Below, one piece after another: positions 35,465 to 46,559 of a DNA stretch of 64,000 nucleotides. A program made the position numbers and the translations under genes. The first letter of the stretch is position 1, and each line of letters opens with the position of its first letter. The stretch spans positions 414,335 through 478,334 of the forward strand of contig JADYUX010000002.1 in assembly GCA_021532125.1 (NCBI GenBank), read 5' to 3'. The notes under the pieces were generated by a model, which did no database searches, was not told the origin of the DNA, and saw nothing but the letters and a program-made list of their open reading frames with translations. Source of the DNA: Arcanobacterium haemolyticum. Lineage in GTDB: Bacteria; Actinomycetota; Actinomycetes; Actinomycetales; Actinomycetaceae.

Positions 35465-36709
35465 ATGTCGTCCTCACGCAAGCTCATGAAAGCCATCCGC
35501 ATCGGTACGCTCTCACTCCTCGCAGCTCAAGCGACCGCCATAGCAGCCGTGAGCGGAATCGACGCCATGCGTAAACGCCGCACTCCCCCAACCGGGCGCT
35601 TCCCTCACCTTCCTCCTCAGGAAGCAAAAGTCGGGCGCAACACCACAACGCTCTACACCTACGGACGTGAGCTCTACGATGCCATGCTCGACGATATCCG
35701 TAACGCTCACGATCACATCTATTTTGAGTGTTTTATCGTCAAAGCTGACGACACCGGCATGGAGTTTCGTGACGCTCTCATCGAAGCCGCGCGTCGCGGC
35801 GTAGAAACCTACGTCATCCTCGACACCTGGGGAAACTTCAATCAAGACCCACGTTTCCGGCATTTCCCTCAGATGGAACACCTCCACGCCTTCAACTTCC
35901 CCTTCGTCCGCACGGGTATTCTCACCGGACGCTCACGCGACAAAGGGCGCGACCACCGCAAGATCCTGACTGTGGACGGCAAGATCGGGTACGTCGGCGG
36001 ATACAACATAGGTACTCTCTACGCGCACCAATGGCGCGATACCCACATGCGTATCGAGGGCCCCGGAGCGTGGGAGCTTGAGAGCTCCTTCATCCACATG
36101 TGGAACTCCTATAGGAAACAAGACCACCCCGAACTACCCGATTCTGGCATCCACAATTGGGATTCTCATGTCAGCGCGGTAGAGAACACGCCAGCACGCA
36201 ACATCTACCCCATCAGTTCGCTCTACATGAGCATGCTCTCCCGAGCCTCCAAGAGAGCGTGGATCACGATGGGCTACTTCATTCCAGACGAACCGATGCT
36301 CGAATCCCTCACTCGTGCGGCGCGGCGCGGCGTCGATGTTCGCATCCTTATCCCTGAATACTCCAATCACGTCTATTCAGATTGGGCTGGGCGCGGCTAT
36401 TACGAAGATCTCCTTCGCGCAGGCGTCCACATTTGGCTCTACCAAGAAGCCATGGTGCATGCGAAAACGATGACGATTGACGGGCGCTGGTCTACAGTAG
36501 GCACCGCCAACATCGATCGCCTCTCCCTGCGTGGAAACTTCGAGATCAACATGGAGATCTTTGACAAAGATTTCGCGGCGCAGATGGAAGAGATCTTCAA
36601 CGTGGATCTGACGAATTCTCGGGAGCTCACTCTCGATGAATGGCGCTCGCGTTCCGCTCTTGCCAGAATCGGAGAGCGCCTTATCGGAATGCTCGCCCCG
36701 CTTTTCTAG
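35465..36709 (+). CDS. cls: Cardiolipin synthase-like phospholipase D protein
   Basis: A 414-residue membrane-attached enzyme with two PLD (HKD) motifs: DHRKILTVDGKIGYVGGYN in the first half and VHAKTMTIDGRWSTVGTANID in the second. One N-terminal hydrophobic segment (about residues 12-32) precedes the catalytic region, and RDTHMRIEGPG follows the first HKD as in bacterial cardiolipin synthases. The usual pair of N-terminal transmembrane helices is reduced to one. Cardiolipin synthesis from phosphatidylglycerol is the likely role; a different phosphatidyl transfer is possible. Confidence 0.85.
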   Translation: MSSSRKLMKAIRIGTLSLLAAQATAIAAVSGIDAMRKRRTPPTGRFPHLPPQEAKVGRNTTTLYTYGRELYDAMLDDIRNAHDHIYFECFIVKADDTGMEFRDALIEAARRGVETYVILDTWGNFNQDPRFRHFPQMEHLHAFNFPFVRTGILTGRSRDKGRDHRKILTVDGKIGYVGGYNIGTLYAHQWRDTHMRIEGPGAWELESSFIHMWNSYRKQDHPELPDSGIHNWDSHVSAVENTPARNIYPISSLYMSMLSRASKRAWITMGYFIPDEPMLESLTRAARRGVDVRILIPEYSNHVYSDWAGRGYYEDLLRAGVHIWLYQEAMVHAKTMTIDGRWSTVGTANIDRLSLRGNFEINMEIFDKDFAAQMEEIFNVDLTNSRELTLDEWRSRSALARIGERLIGMLAPLF

Positions 36710-36817
36710 AGATTGTTCCCGGTTTCTCTTCCTGCCGGCCTGCGCCCGAGCGTGGTTCAACCTCCGAGGCAGAATCAATCGTCACAACGCTGAATCCACG
36801 AGATATTCCTCTACGAC

Positions 36818-39268
<2,451 letters not shown>

Positions 39269-39270
39269 CT

Positions 39271-39969
39271 ATGTGCGGCCGTTACGCCTCGTTTATGACG
39301 ACGAAAGATCTCCAGCTTGAATTCGACCTTGACACTGTGCCGGATGAGTTTGTGCCGTCGTGGAATGTTGCACCGACGCAAGATGTTCCTGTCGTCGTCG
39401 AACGAGTAAAGGACACGGGCCGGGTGCGTGAACTTTATGCGGCTCGCTGGGGGCTGGTTCCTCCCTGGTCGAAGAATCCACAAGCGGGCCCGTCACTCAT
39501 CAATGCCCGCGTCGAGACTCTTCGCGACAAACGAGTATTTGCCCCTGCTTTAGCTAAGCGGCGTTGTATCGTGCCTGCCAATGGATACTTTGAATGGCAA
39601 ACGAGCGCATCTGGGAAGCAGCCGTATTACATTCACGACGAGCGCTTGCTCGCCTTTGCTGGCTTGTACGAGTGGTGGAAGGCGCCCGATGGCACGTGGC
39701 TTCTCTCGACGACGATTGTCACGACGAGTGCACGTAGCGAGCTGAGTTTTATCCACGACCGCAGCCCCGTTCTCCTGGAACGTGGCGAGTATTCGTCGTG
39801 GTTATCGCCAGCAACCTCCGCCGACGAAGCTTATGCTCTACTGACGAGGACGAATCGGCTCTTACGTGCGGAACCCGTGGGGCAAGGGGTGGGTAATCCG
39901 CGACACAACTCGCCTCACAACATTGAGGCTGTTCGCTCCCATGGCGACGACGCGCGCCTCGTCGAGTAG
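39271..39969 (+). CDS. SOS response-associated peptidase (SRAP/YedK/HMCES)
   Basis: A 232-residue protein that crosslinks to abasic sites in single-stranded DNA through its N-terminal cysteine. The start is fixed by this Cys2 (MCGRYAS), which must become the N-terminus. Other conserved parts are PSWNVAPTQDVPVV, RWGLVPPWSK, LINARVETL, RRCIVPANGYFEW and the histidine in SFIHDRSPVLL. It has no ribosome binding site but a perfectly placed -10, so it is read as leaderless. No LexA box is visible despite the family name. Confidence 0.93.
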   Translation: MCGRYASFMTTKDLQLEFDLDTVPDEFVPSWNVAPTQDVPVVVERVKDTGRVRELYAARWGLVPPWSKNPQAGPSLINARVETLRDKRVFAPALAKRRCIVPANGYFEWQTSASGKQPYYIHDERLLAFAGLYEWWKAPDGTWLLSTTIVTTSARSELSFIHDRSPVLLERGEYSSWLSPATSADEAYALLTRTNRLLRAEPVGQGVGNPRHNSPHNIEAVRSHGDDARLVE

Positions 39970-40163
39970 AACGCGGGCGACCCATACCCTACTTGGATCA
40001 GGTCACGCACAAGTTTCAAGAGGTTTACCCAGGGGAAAATATCACGTTTTCATCTCTTTACGTACCTCCCCAAACCTGGAAGTCTTAATACAGTTTCGTT
40101 TTACGGATTGCAGTTCGCCAGAATCCACCGATCTCGTGTTCTGCTAGCAAAGGAGTACATTCG

Positions 40164-40418
40164 ATGGATTGGCGTCACCGGGCAGCGTGTCTCAACGAGG
40201 ACCCGGAGCTGTTCTTCCCTATTGGCAACTCTGGCCCTGCGCTCGCGCAAATCGAGCAAGCCAAGCGCGTATGCAACCAGTGTGAAGTCTCAGATGTTTG
40301 CCTTAAGTGGGCTCTTGAGACTGGCCAGGATGCCGGCGTCTGGGGCGGTCTCTCGGAAGATGAACGCCGCTCGCTTAAGCGCCGCACAGCTAGGGCTCGT
40401 CGTTCGAACGTCGCCTAA
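40164..40418 (+). CDS. whiB1: WhiB-family iron-sulfur regulator, WhiB1 type
   Basis: An 84-residue [4Fe-4S] transcription factor that works with the primary sigma factor and senses nitric oxide in mycobacteria. The four ligands C9, C37, C40 and C46 are present, followed by the turn GVWGGLSEDERR and a basic tail. MDWRH at the start and DEDPELFFPIGNSGPALAQI-like text place it in WhiB1 rather than WhiB2-7. AAAGGAG precedes the ATG. A strong terminator follows. The pdtaS homologue two genes away matches the mycobacterial neighbourhood. Confidence 0.93.
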   Translation: MDWRHRAACLNEDPELFFPIGNSGPALAQIEQAKRVCNQCEVSDVCLKWALETGQDAGVWGGLSEDERRSLKRRTARARRSNVA

Positions 40419-40428
40419 CAAGCTTGAT

Positions 40429-40467
40429 AAGGGAGGGGGCACACCATGGCGGTGTGTCCCCTCCCTT
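40429..40467. terminator. Bidirectional terminator between whiB1 and the lipase
   Basis: Seventeen-base arms 40429-40445 and 40451-40467 with one G-U pair and a five-base loop, then GCTTTG. Confidence 0.85.
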
Positions 40468-40498
40468 GCTTTGTCGTTCAACTCCGGGTCAGCAGCGT

Positions 40499-41431
40499 CT
40501 ACAGATGTTTCTCAACGAATGCGAGAATCTCTGCTTCAACATCTGCCCGTGATTCCGGCTCGTTGTGAACCTCATGGCGCAGGCCTGAGTAGACGCGAGT
40601 TCTCACATCGCTGTGACCCGTGCGCCACAGCGAATTTGCCACAGCATACGCACCCTCGCCGAATCCGCACACAGGGTCCTGATCGCCTGCAACAATCAGC
40701 ACCCCGAGGCCGCTAGGTATTTGCGTCGGCCATTCCTCGCGATCAACCTGACGATACGCATCAAGAAGGTCCCTCAAGAAGCGCGCCGTCATAGGGGCAC
40801 CAAAATTATTCAGTGGGTCGCGCGCATGATCCTTCACCACATCTGAGCTGCGCGCAACCCAGGCTGTTGCAACTCCTTCGTCGTACCTATCATTAAATCC
40901 GCGGAACAAGGCGGCCACATCTTCCTCACTGGCGAGGATATCCTCTTGTTGAGCAATCGATGCTGCGAGTGCATCCGCGTCAATCGCCTCGCTCAGGCCG
41001 TCCCACTTCGCCGCGATTCCACCAAGAATGAGCCCTGCGAGAGTCTGCGAATAGCGCTCAGCGAACTGGCGGGCAATGATTGATCCCCACGAATGGCCGA
41101 AAACGACGTACGGCACACCAGGGTAACGTTCCGTCACGATCTTTTGGAGGCTCCGTTCATCTTCGGGATACGTGAGGTGGCCGGTACTCCCTGTATCGAC
41201 CCATATTCCCGATTCCATTGCCGTCTTGCCGTGCCCGATATGGTCGTTGGCGCACACGATGATTCCTGCGTCGAGGAGTGTCTGAATGAGATGCGAGTAG
41301 CGCCGGCAGTGCTCACCCAAGCCATGAACGATATGCACGATGGCGCGCGGCTTGCTGACAGGCGACCATATCCAGCCATAAATCGTGTCGCGCTGGTTGA
41401 ATGAGGGATACATAACTTCTTCAAGTGCCAT
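40499..41431 (-). CDS. Alpha/beta hydrolase, monoacylglycerol-lipase type
   Basis: A 310-residue serine hydrolase of the S33/hydrolase_4 group. The oxyanion turn IVHGLGEHCRRY, nucleophile elbow FGHSWGSIIARQ, acid in VAGDQDPVCG and histidine in YSGLRHEVHNEPE form the catalytic set. The match is to monoacylglycerol lipases and lysophospholipases. There is no signal peptide, so it acts in the cytoplasm. It lies between whiB1 and the PdtaS kinase and is transcribed alone, with GAGAG before the ATG. Confidence 0.85.
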   Translation of the reverse strand: MALEEVMYPSFNQRDTIYGWIWSPVSKPRAIVHIVHGLGEHCRRYSHLIQTLLDAGIIVCANDHIGHGKTAMESGIWVDTGSTGHLTYPEDERSLQKIVTERYPGVPYVVFGHSWGSIIARQFAERYSQTLAGLILGGIAAKWDGLSEAIDADALAASIAQQEDILASEEDVAALFRGFNDRYDEGVATAWVARSSDVVKDHARDPLNNFGAPMTARFLRDLLDAYRQVDREEWPTQIPSGLGVLIVAGDQDPVCGFGEGAYAVANSLWRTGHSDVRTRVYSGLRHEVHNEPESRADVEAEILAFVEKHL

Positions 41432-41647
41432 AAAATCTCTCGACTTTCTTCACGTCTCTGTGATGTCTCGTGACTCCCCTCGTCGTTAAGAGGATTCACC
41501 ACGCCAGGGTAGCAAGGCGCACTGACATCGTCCTGGGAAATGAGGGCGGAGTTACCTCACGCCCGCGCCACATCGGGGAGAAGCCAGGGAAGCGCAGGAC
41601 TGACCAGCGTCGATACCGTGGCTGGACACATTCCCTTACACACGCCT

Positions 41648-41678
41648 GCGCCCCGGAAAACTTCTCAGCCCGGGGCGC
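41648..41678 (-). terminator. Terminator of the PdtaS-like kinase gene
   Basis: Nine-base perfect arms GCGCCCCGG (41648-41656) and CCGGGGCGC (41670-41678), just after the stop codon in the minus direction. Confidence 0.7.
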
Positions 41679-41685
41679 GTCGGAA

Positions 41686-43119
41686 TTATTCGTCAATCGT
41701 CATATCTAGGGTGACGCGAGTACCTCCACCCTCGTGTTCACCCCAGGTAATTGTTCCCTTGAGTTCGCCTGCCACCATCGTGCGGACAATCTTCGTCCCC
41801 AGGCCTGAGCCCGGCTTCTTATCTCCGCCGAGCCCTTCACCATCATCATCGACATACACGACGAGATGATCGCCATCACGGTTGGCCGTCACCGAAAGAT
41901 CACCGCCATGCGGCAGGCCGTGTTCAACAGCATTTGAGACAAGCTCATTGAGAACCACCGCGAGGGCAGTCGTCTGATTCGCACCGATTCGCCCAAACGA
42001 CCCGATCAACTGCGAATTGACGACGACACCCGTAGCTGCGATATCCGATGCCATACGCAGGAGCGGACCAAAAACATTGTCGAAATCGACTGTCTCATCA
42101 ATTGTCTCCGACAATGTCTGGTGCACAAGAGCAATCGTTGCGACACGACGCTGGGCATCCTCAAGGGCCGACTGTGTCTCGGTATTCGTCGCACGCCGCG
42201 CCTGCAAACGCAACAAGGCCGATACGGTCTGCAGGTTGTTCTTCACACGGTGGTTGATCTCGCGGATCGTCGCATCCTTCGTCAACAATTCCATCTCGCG
42301 GTGACGAAGCTCCGTGATGTCACGGCACAGGAGAACCGCGCCCCATCGCGTGTTCTTATCATAGAGAGGAACAGCTCGCAGCGAGAGAATCGTGCCGTGC
42401 ACTTCAATTTCCGTCAGCCATGGGGCGCGCCCCATGACAACGACAGGCAGAGATTCGTCGACAGTTGAATGGTCCTCGATAATGTCAGTGACAAGCTCGA
42501 CAAGAACTGATCCCTGGATCGATCCTGTAATACCCAAACGGTGGAAGTTCGATACGGCGTTGGGGTTGGCGAACGTCACCTCCCCCTCGTCGTTGAGCAA
42601 GAGGAATCCGTCAATGACGCGCGGCGTGCCGTGGCGGTAGCCTGTGGGAGCGCCGTCGAAGGGGAACTCTCCCACGCCGACCATATGGAGCAGCTTGTCG
42701 GCGATCTCCTCGTAAATCGACAACGCCTGGGAGGAGACACGATCCCCGACATACGCCGACGCCACGCAGAGCAACGCGATCCGACGATCCTCATGAACCA
42801 CGGGGTAGAGATCGGCAAACAGTCCAGCGATCTCCATCGAACGCCGCCGTCCATCGGCAAGTACGAGCGGTCCAGAACGGGTGAACTCCTCACTCGCTAA
42901 ATCACCTACGACATCGTCGTCGAAGAAGGTCACTGCAGTTGCCGGGCGGCAGTGCGCGGCAATCGTAAAAGTATCGTCGCCATTGGGAATGGCAAGCAGC
43001 ACGTCGGCAAACGCAACGTCAGCAATGACCTGCCAATCGCCAACGAGCTGATGAAGCCAGTCCCGATCTGAGGGCGTAAGTACTGATGAGCGTCCAAGAA
43101 TATTCGTCAAGGTTGGCAC
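41686..43119 (-). CDS. pdtaS: Soluble sensor histidine kinase, PdtaS type
   Basis: A 477-residue kinase without membrane segments. An N-terminal GAF-like domain (SDRDWLHQLVGDWQVIADVAF) is followed by a PAS domain (VIDGFLLLNDEGEVTFANPN), then a HisKA_2 helix with phospho-acceptor histidine in IREINHRVKNNLQTVSALLRLQ, and an HATPase domain (ALAVVLNELVSNAVEHGL). This order matches mycobacterial PdtaS, which controls the RNA-binding antiterminator PdtaR. The GTG at 43119 is chosen because similarity starts there and TACCCT lies exactly six bases upstream; the frame is open for 67 more codons. Confidence 0.9.
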   Translation of the reverse strand: MPTLTNILGRSSVLTPSDRDWLHQLVGDWQVIADVAFADVLLAIPNGDDTFTIAAHCRPATAVTFFDDDVVGDLASEEFTRSGPLVLADGRRRSMEIAGLFADLYPVVHEDRRIALLCVASAYVGDRVSSQALSIYEEIADKLLHMVGVGEFPFDGAPTGYRHGTPRVIDGFLLLNDEGEVTFANPNAVSNFHRLGITGSIQGSVLVELVTDIIEDHSTVDESLPVVVMGRAPWLTEIEVHGTILSLRAVPLYDKNTRWGAVLLCRDITELRHREMELLTKDATIREINHRVKNNLQTVSALLRLQARRATNTETQSALEDAQRRVATIALVHQTLSETIDETVDFDNVFGPLLRMASDIAATGVVVNSQLIGSFGRIGANQTTALAVVLNELVSNAVEHGLPHGGDLSVTANRDGDHLVVYVDDDGEGLGGDKKPGSGLGTKIVRTMVAGELKGTITWGEHEGGGTRVTLDMTIDE

Positions 43120-43125
43120 ACTTCT

Positions 43126-43131
43126 AGGGTA
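43126..43131 (-). promoter_or_regulatory. Leaderless -10 element of pdtaS
   Basis: TACCCT on the minus strand, six bases before the GTG at 43119. Confidence 0.55.
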
Positions 43132-43231
43132 AAGCCTCCCATCGAAAATCACTAAAGTGTTCCGGCTTATGTGCGCCACCGCTAGGCGGAGGGTGAGCTG
43201 CCATCCGCGCGGCAACTCGCGCCTACGCCAG

Positions 43232-43237
43232 TAGAAT
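43232..43237 (+). promoter_or_regulatory. Leaderless -10 element of the DUF2505 gene
   Basis: TAGAAT, six bases (GACGCC) before the ATG at 43244. Confidence 0.6.
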
Positions 43238-43243
43238 GACGCC

Positions 43244-43771
43244 ATGCACATTGAACGCACAATCATCGCCAATGCTTCACCTCGCGAACTCGTCGACGTT
43301 CTGCTCTCCGACTCCCTCATGGCTCGTCGTGCGCGTCTTGCCGGCGTGAACGACTACAGCCATAAGCTCGTTGGCGACGAGGCCGTCAGTAGCATCGTCA
43401 TTCGCGAAGACCGTATTCCATCTCAAGCGCGCTCGTTCTTACCTCCGGCCATCGAGGTGACAATCGCAGCTGCGGCCCGAGGGCACAAGGTCGGTTATAA
43501 AGTGACGACGACGAAGGGCGTCCCGGCGAAGATCACGATGCTCGTCACCATGGAGGAAGCAGATCTTGGGACGATCGCGGCAGGCGAGTTCCCGGTCATT
43601 GGCGAAGCTTCAGGCGTCCAGACCCGGGTTTCCCTTGCCATCGACTTCCAGGTGAGCATTCCATTCGTCGGAAAGAAAATCGAACGTGCAGCCGTGCCGT
43701 ACGTCAATAAGATTCTCGCTCACGATTGCGAACTTATCGGCGAGACTCTCAGCGAACTACGGGCCGCGTAA
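43244..43771 (+). CDS. DUF2505-family protein
   Basis: A 175-residue protein with a START/polyketide-cyclase-like pattern typical of DUF2505, an actinobacterial family of unknown function. It begins ERTIIANASPRELVDVLLSD, has a central GVPAKITMLVTMEEAD, and ends with the diagnostic SIPFVGKKIERAAVPYVNKI. A lipid or other hydrophobic ligand is possible from the fold class, but none is known. It is divergent from pdtaS, with both genes read from leaderless promoters in a 124-base gap. Confidence 0.82.
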   Translation: MHIERTIIANASPRELVDVLLSDSLMARRARLAGVNDYSHKLVGDEAVSSIVIREDRIPSQARSFLPPAIEVTIAAAARGHKVGYKVTTTKGVPAKITMLVTMEEADLGTIAAGEFPVIGEASGVQTRVSLAIDFQVSIPFVGKKIERAAVPYVNKILAHDCELIGETLSELRAA

Positions 43772-43849
43772 CCGAACCTGCCGCGGCAATATCCGCCTGT
43801 CATCACGCCTCCGGCTCTAGCGTGCTCACCACATCGCCCCAACCTTCAC

Positions 43850-43870
43850 CTTGAGCGAACCACACTCAAG
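43850..43870 (+). promoter_or_regulatory. HspR operator (HAIR element)
   Basis: CTTGAGC N7 ACTCAAG differs in one base from the HAIR consensus CTTGAGT-N7-ACTCAAG. It lies 83 bases before the hsp20 ATG, so HspR repression relieved by heat is the likely control. Confidence 0.85.
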
Positions 43871-43952
43871 TTTTATTGCGGAATACCCGCTCATAGTTGT
43901 ACGTTGTAGTCAGCAGATCGGGGAAACACCCCGAACAGAGGAGTTGATAAGA

Positions 43953-44384
43953 ATGGCTACATTCACTACTGATCCGTTCCGCGAGTTCGAGCGCATGTTC
44001 TCGTCCAACCTACGCACGCCAGGCTCAGCGGCCATGCCCATGGATCTTTTCCGCAAGGGTGACGAGTTCGTCGCGAAGATTGATCTTCCTGGCGTTGACC
44101 CGTCCACAATCGACATCGATATCGACGAGCGCACACTCACTGTTCGTGCCGAGCGCGCAGCAGTGAAAGACGAGTCGATCAAGTGGCTCTCTCGCGAACG
44201 CCCAACAGGCACGTTTGCCCGCCAGTTGACGCTTGGTTACGGCGTGGCAGTCGATAAGATTTCGGCAGATTACCAGGACGGCGTCCTCACACTCACGCTG
44301 CCAGTCAGCGAGGAGTCGAAGCCGCGCAAGGTGTCCGTGACGCACACTGCACATGGCCACGTGCTTGATGCACCTGCTGAGTGA
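43953..44384 (+). CDS. hsp20: Small heat-shock protein (Hsp20/alpha-crystallin)
   Basis: A 143-residue holdase chaperone. The N-terminus MATFTTDPFREFERMF is typical, the alpha-crystallin domain runs from PMDLFRKGDEFVAKIDLPGV to GVLTLTLPV, and EESKPRKVSV follows as the C-terminal anchor region. The usual IXI motif is replaced by VSV. GAGGAG precedes the ATG at 43953. An HspR operator upstream and a terminator downstream make it a single heat-shock unit. Confidence 0.93.
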   Translation: MATFTTDPFREFERMFSSNLRTPGSAAMPMDLFRKGDEFVAKIDLPGVDPSTIDIDIDERTLTVRAERAAVKDESIKWLSRERPTGTFARQLTLGYGVAVDKISADYQDGVLTLTLPVSEESKPRKVSVTHTAHGHVLDAPAE

Positions 44385-44397
44385 TTCAGTCCACGGC

Positions 44398-44428
44398 AAG
44401 GGAGGCTCGCGAGTAGCGGGCCTCCCTT
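44398..44428 (+). terminator. Terminator of hsp20
   Basis: Thirteen-base arms 44398-44410 and 44416-44428 with one G-U pair, five-base loop, then TCTT. Confidence 0.8.
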
Positions 44429-44512
44429 TCTTATGTGCCGAGTTCCGGAAATCCTGCGCACCGATCTTCCGCACACTATCCGGGACACTCGCGGCTTCTT
44501 CCCATGTCCGAC

Positions 44513-44518
44513 TAGACT
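44513..44518 (+). promoter_or_regulatory. Leaderless -10 element of thyA-folA
   Basis: TAGACT, seven bases (CGCCCCT) before the ATG at 44526, with no purine-rich site between. Confidence 0.6.
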
Positions 44519-44525
44519 CGCCCCT

Positions 44526-45329
44526 ATGAGTATCAACCGCAGCTATGAAGACCTCCTCGCGGACGTCCTGGCAAACGGAACGCGGAAGTCGGATCGTACA
44601 GGCACAGGAACGATATCGGTGTTCGGCCGCCAGATTCGTTTCAACCTTGCTGATGGTTTCCCCCGCATCACGACGAAGTTCGTGCCGATGAAATCGGTGA
44701 AGGGCGAGCTTTTGTGGTTTTTGTCAGGATCGACGAATATCTCCTGGCTTCAGGAACATGGCATCACGATTTGGGATGAGTGGGCCGACGAGAATGGTGA
44801 GCTTGGACCTGTCTACGGCTACCAGTGGAGGTCGTGGCCAACCCCACGTGGTGAACACATCGATCAGATCGCTGGTCTCGTAAAGCAGTTGACATCAAAT
44901 CCTGACTCGCGCCGGATGGTCGTATCCGCGTGGAATGTTGCCGATCTTGATGAGATGGCACTCCAGCCGTGCCACGCGCTTTTTCAGTTCTATGTTGCAG
45001 ACGGCAAGCTCTCGTGCCAGCTGTATCAGCGCAGCGCAGATTTGTTCCTCGGCGTGCCGTTCAATATCGCCTCGTACGCCCTTCTCACTCATATGCTCGC
45101 TCAGCAGACTGGCCTCGAGGTCGGGGACTTCGTATGGACGGGCGGCGATTGCCACATCTACCTCAACCACATCGAGCAGGTGAAAGAGCAGCTTTCTCGT
45201 GAGCCGTACCCCTTCCCCACACTGCGTTTGAGGAAAGCCGCCTCGATTTTTGATTATTCGATGGACGATATCGACGCCTCGGAAGGCTACCAGCACCATC
45301 CGGCCATTAGTGCGCCGGTTGCCGTGTAG
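44526..45329 (+). CDS. thyA: Thymidylate synthase (ThyA)
   Basis: A 267-residue enzyme methylating dUMP to dTMP with methylene-tetrahydrofolate. It has [41 protein letters not shown], the catalytic C149 in [33 protein letters not shown] and DCHIYLNH. Length matches the short E. coli type. folA starts eight bases after its stop, forming the usual dTMP/folate pair. The start at 44526 is confirmed by family alignment. Confidence 0.97.
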   Translation: MSINRSYEDLLADVLANGTRKSDRTGTGTISVFGRQIRFNLADGFPRITTKFVPMKSVKGELLWFLSGSTNISWLQEHGITIWDEWADENGELGPVYGYQWRSWPTPRGEHIDQIAGLVKQLTSNPDSRRMVVSAWNVADLDEMALQPCHALFQFYVADGKLSCQLYQRSADLFLGVPFNIASYALLTHMLAQQTGLEVGDFVWTGGDCHIYLNHIEQVKEQLSREPYPFPTLRLRKAASIFDYSMDDIDASEGYQHHPAISAPVAV

Positions 45330-45337
45330 GTGATCTC

Positions 45338-45856
45338 ATGCTTGGTCTGATTTGGGCGCAGGGGCACGGGAGGGCGATTGGCGCAGGTGGAGCAATCCCG
45401 TGGCACGTCCCGGAAGACTTCGCCTTTTTTAAGCGATCGACTGTGGGGCGCCCGGTGATCATGGGGCGACGAACGTGGCAGTCACTTCCTGAGCGCTTCC
45501 GCCCACTTCCAGGGCGACGAAATATCGTCGCCTCCCGCAACGGTATCGAAGCTGACGGGGCCGAGGTTGTCGAGAGTCTCGACGCCGCATTAGCGCTGGT
45601 GGCGACCGAGCACCTTGCATGGGTAATAGGCGGCGCCCGCCTGTATGCGGCAGCGCTCCCCCATGCAGATTTTGCCTTTGTCACCTCGCTTGGCGTTGAT
45701 GTCGACGACGCCGATGCCTTTGCACCCGAGCTTCCTTCAGCATGGCGCGAAGTCGCGTCGGGTACGCCGCTGACGTCACGGACGGGAATCGCCTACCGAT
45801 TCACCGCTTACGCTCGTCCGGATTTCGACCTTCCAAACGGATTATTTCAACCCTGA
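45338..45856 (+). CDS. folA: Dihydrofolate reductase
   Basis: A 172-residue enzyme regenerating tetrahydrofolate with NADPH after the ThyA reaction. It has MLGLIWAQGHGRAIGAGGAIPWHVPEDFAFFK with the catalytic acid, PVIMGRRTWQSLP, PGRRNIVASR and VIGGARLYAAAL. 'WVIGGARLY' replaces the more common 'GGAQIY'. It shares the thyA transcript. Confidence 0.95.
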   Translation: MLGLIWAQGHGRAIGAGGAIPWHVPEDFAFFKRSTVGRPVIMGRRTWQSLPERFRPLPGRRNIVASRNGIEADGAEVVESLDAALALVATEHLAWVIGGARLYAAALPHADFAFVTSLGVDVDDADAFAPELPSAWREVASGTPLTSRTGIAYRFTAYARPDFDLPNGLFQP

Positions 45857-45864
45857 TATGACGA

Positions 45865-45892
45865 ATGTGCCGGCGACGTGTCGCCGGCACAT
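45865..45892. terminator. Bidirectional terminator between folA and the flavin reductase
   Basis: Perfect 12-base arms ATGTGCCGGCGA (45865-45876) and TCGCCGGCACAT (45881-45892) with a CGTG loop. Confidence 0.85.
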
Positions 45893-45893
45893 G

Positions 45894-46559
45894 TCACTTC
45901 CCCATCATCTGATCGAACGGAACAAAATCGGGGAAAAGCTCCGTCGCATCGTCGGGCGTTTCAGCCCTGGCGTCATCTTTCGTCGCCATATCATGCGAAG
46001 CCTCCGGCAAAGCGGTATTCCCCCGCGACATGCTTATCAGCGCAGCGAGTTCACGCCCTTCGCGGGCAATTCGCCCCAGGAGCGACGTCCCAGCCGAGCC
46101 GTCAAATCCCACCCCGGGAGCACCCCAGTCCTCTGTTGCCGCATACACAGCCGTCGTAGCGACGAGCGCGTGGAGATAGATCATCATAGGGCGCATCGCG
46201 TGCTCGACAATCAAACTATGTCGAGGTGATCCTCCTGTAGCTGCGAGAGCAACCGGTTTGCCACGCAACGTCTCCTCAGGCAGCACATCGAAGAAACTGA
46301 CGAAAAGCCCCGATGGTACCGCATTGTAAATGGGTGTCGCAGCGACAAGCGCATCGGCGCCGGCAACCTCGTCGATAAGCTCGGACAGGGCCGGGCTCGG
46401 AAACCCCGTCACCATGGCATCAGCAATATCTCGGGCAAAGGGTCGCAGGAGACGAATCTCAATCGTCGGTTCCCGGCCCGCAGCACGAGCAATCTCGTCC
46501 GCGAGGCGAGTCGTATCCGATGCCTCCGACGAGCCGGCACTCAACGCAAGTATTTTCAT
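45894..46559 (-). CDS. FMN reductase of the CE1759 type
   Basis: A 221-residue NADPH-dependent flavodoxin-like reductase. It begins MKILALSAGSSEASDTTRLAD, with ADALVAATPIYNAVPSGLFVSFFDVLP and KPVALAATGGSPRHSLIVEHAMRP in the middle. This arrangement matches the reductase partner of the luciferase-like monooxygenase encoded immediately upstream (overlap of four bases). It would supply reduced FMN to that enzyme. Natural substrate of the pair unknown. Confidence 0.85.
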   Translation of the reverse strand: MKILALSAGSSEASDTTRLADEIARAAGREPTIEIRLLRPFARDIADAMVTGFPSPALSELIDEVAGADALVAATPIYNAVPSGLFVSFFDVLPEETLRGKPVALAATGGSPRHSLIVEHAMRPMMIYLHALVATTAVYAATEDWGAPGVGFDGSAGTSLLGRIAREGRELAALISMSRGNTALPEASHDMATKDDARAETPDDATELFPDFVPFDQMMGK

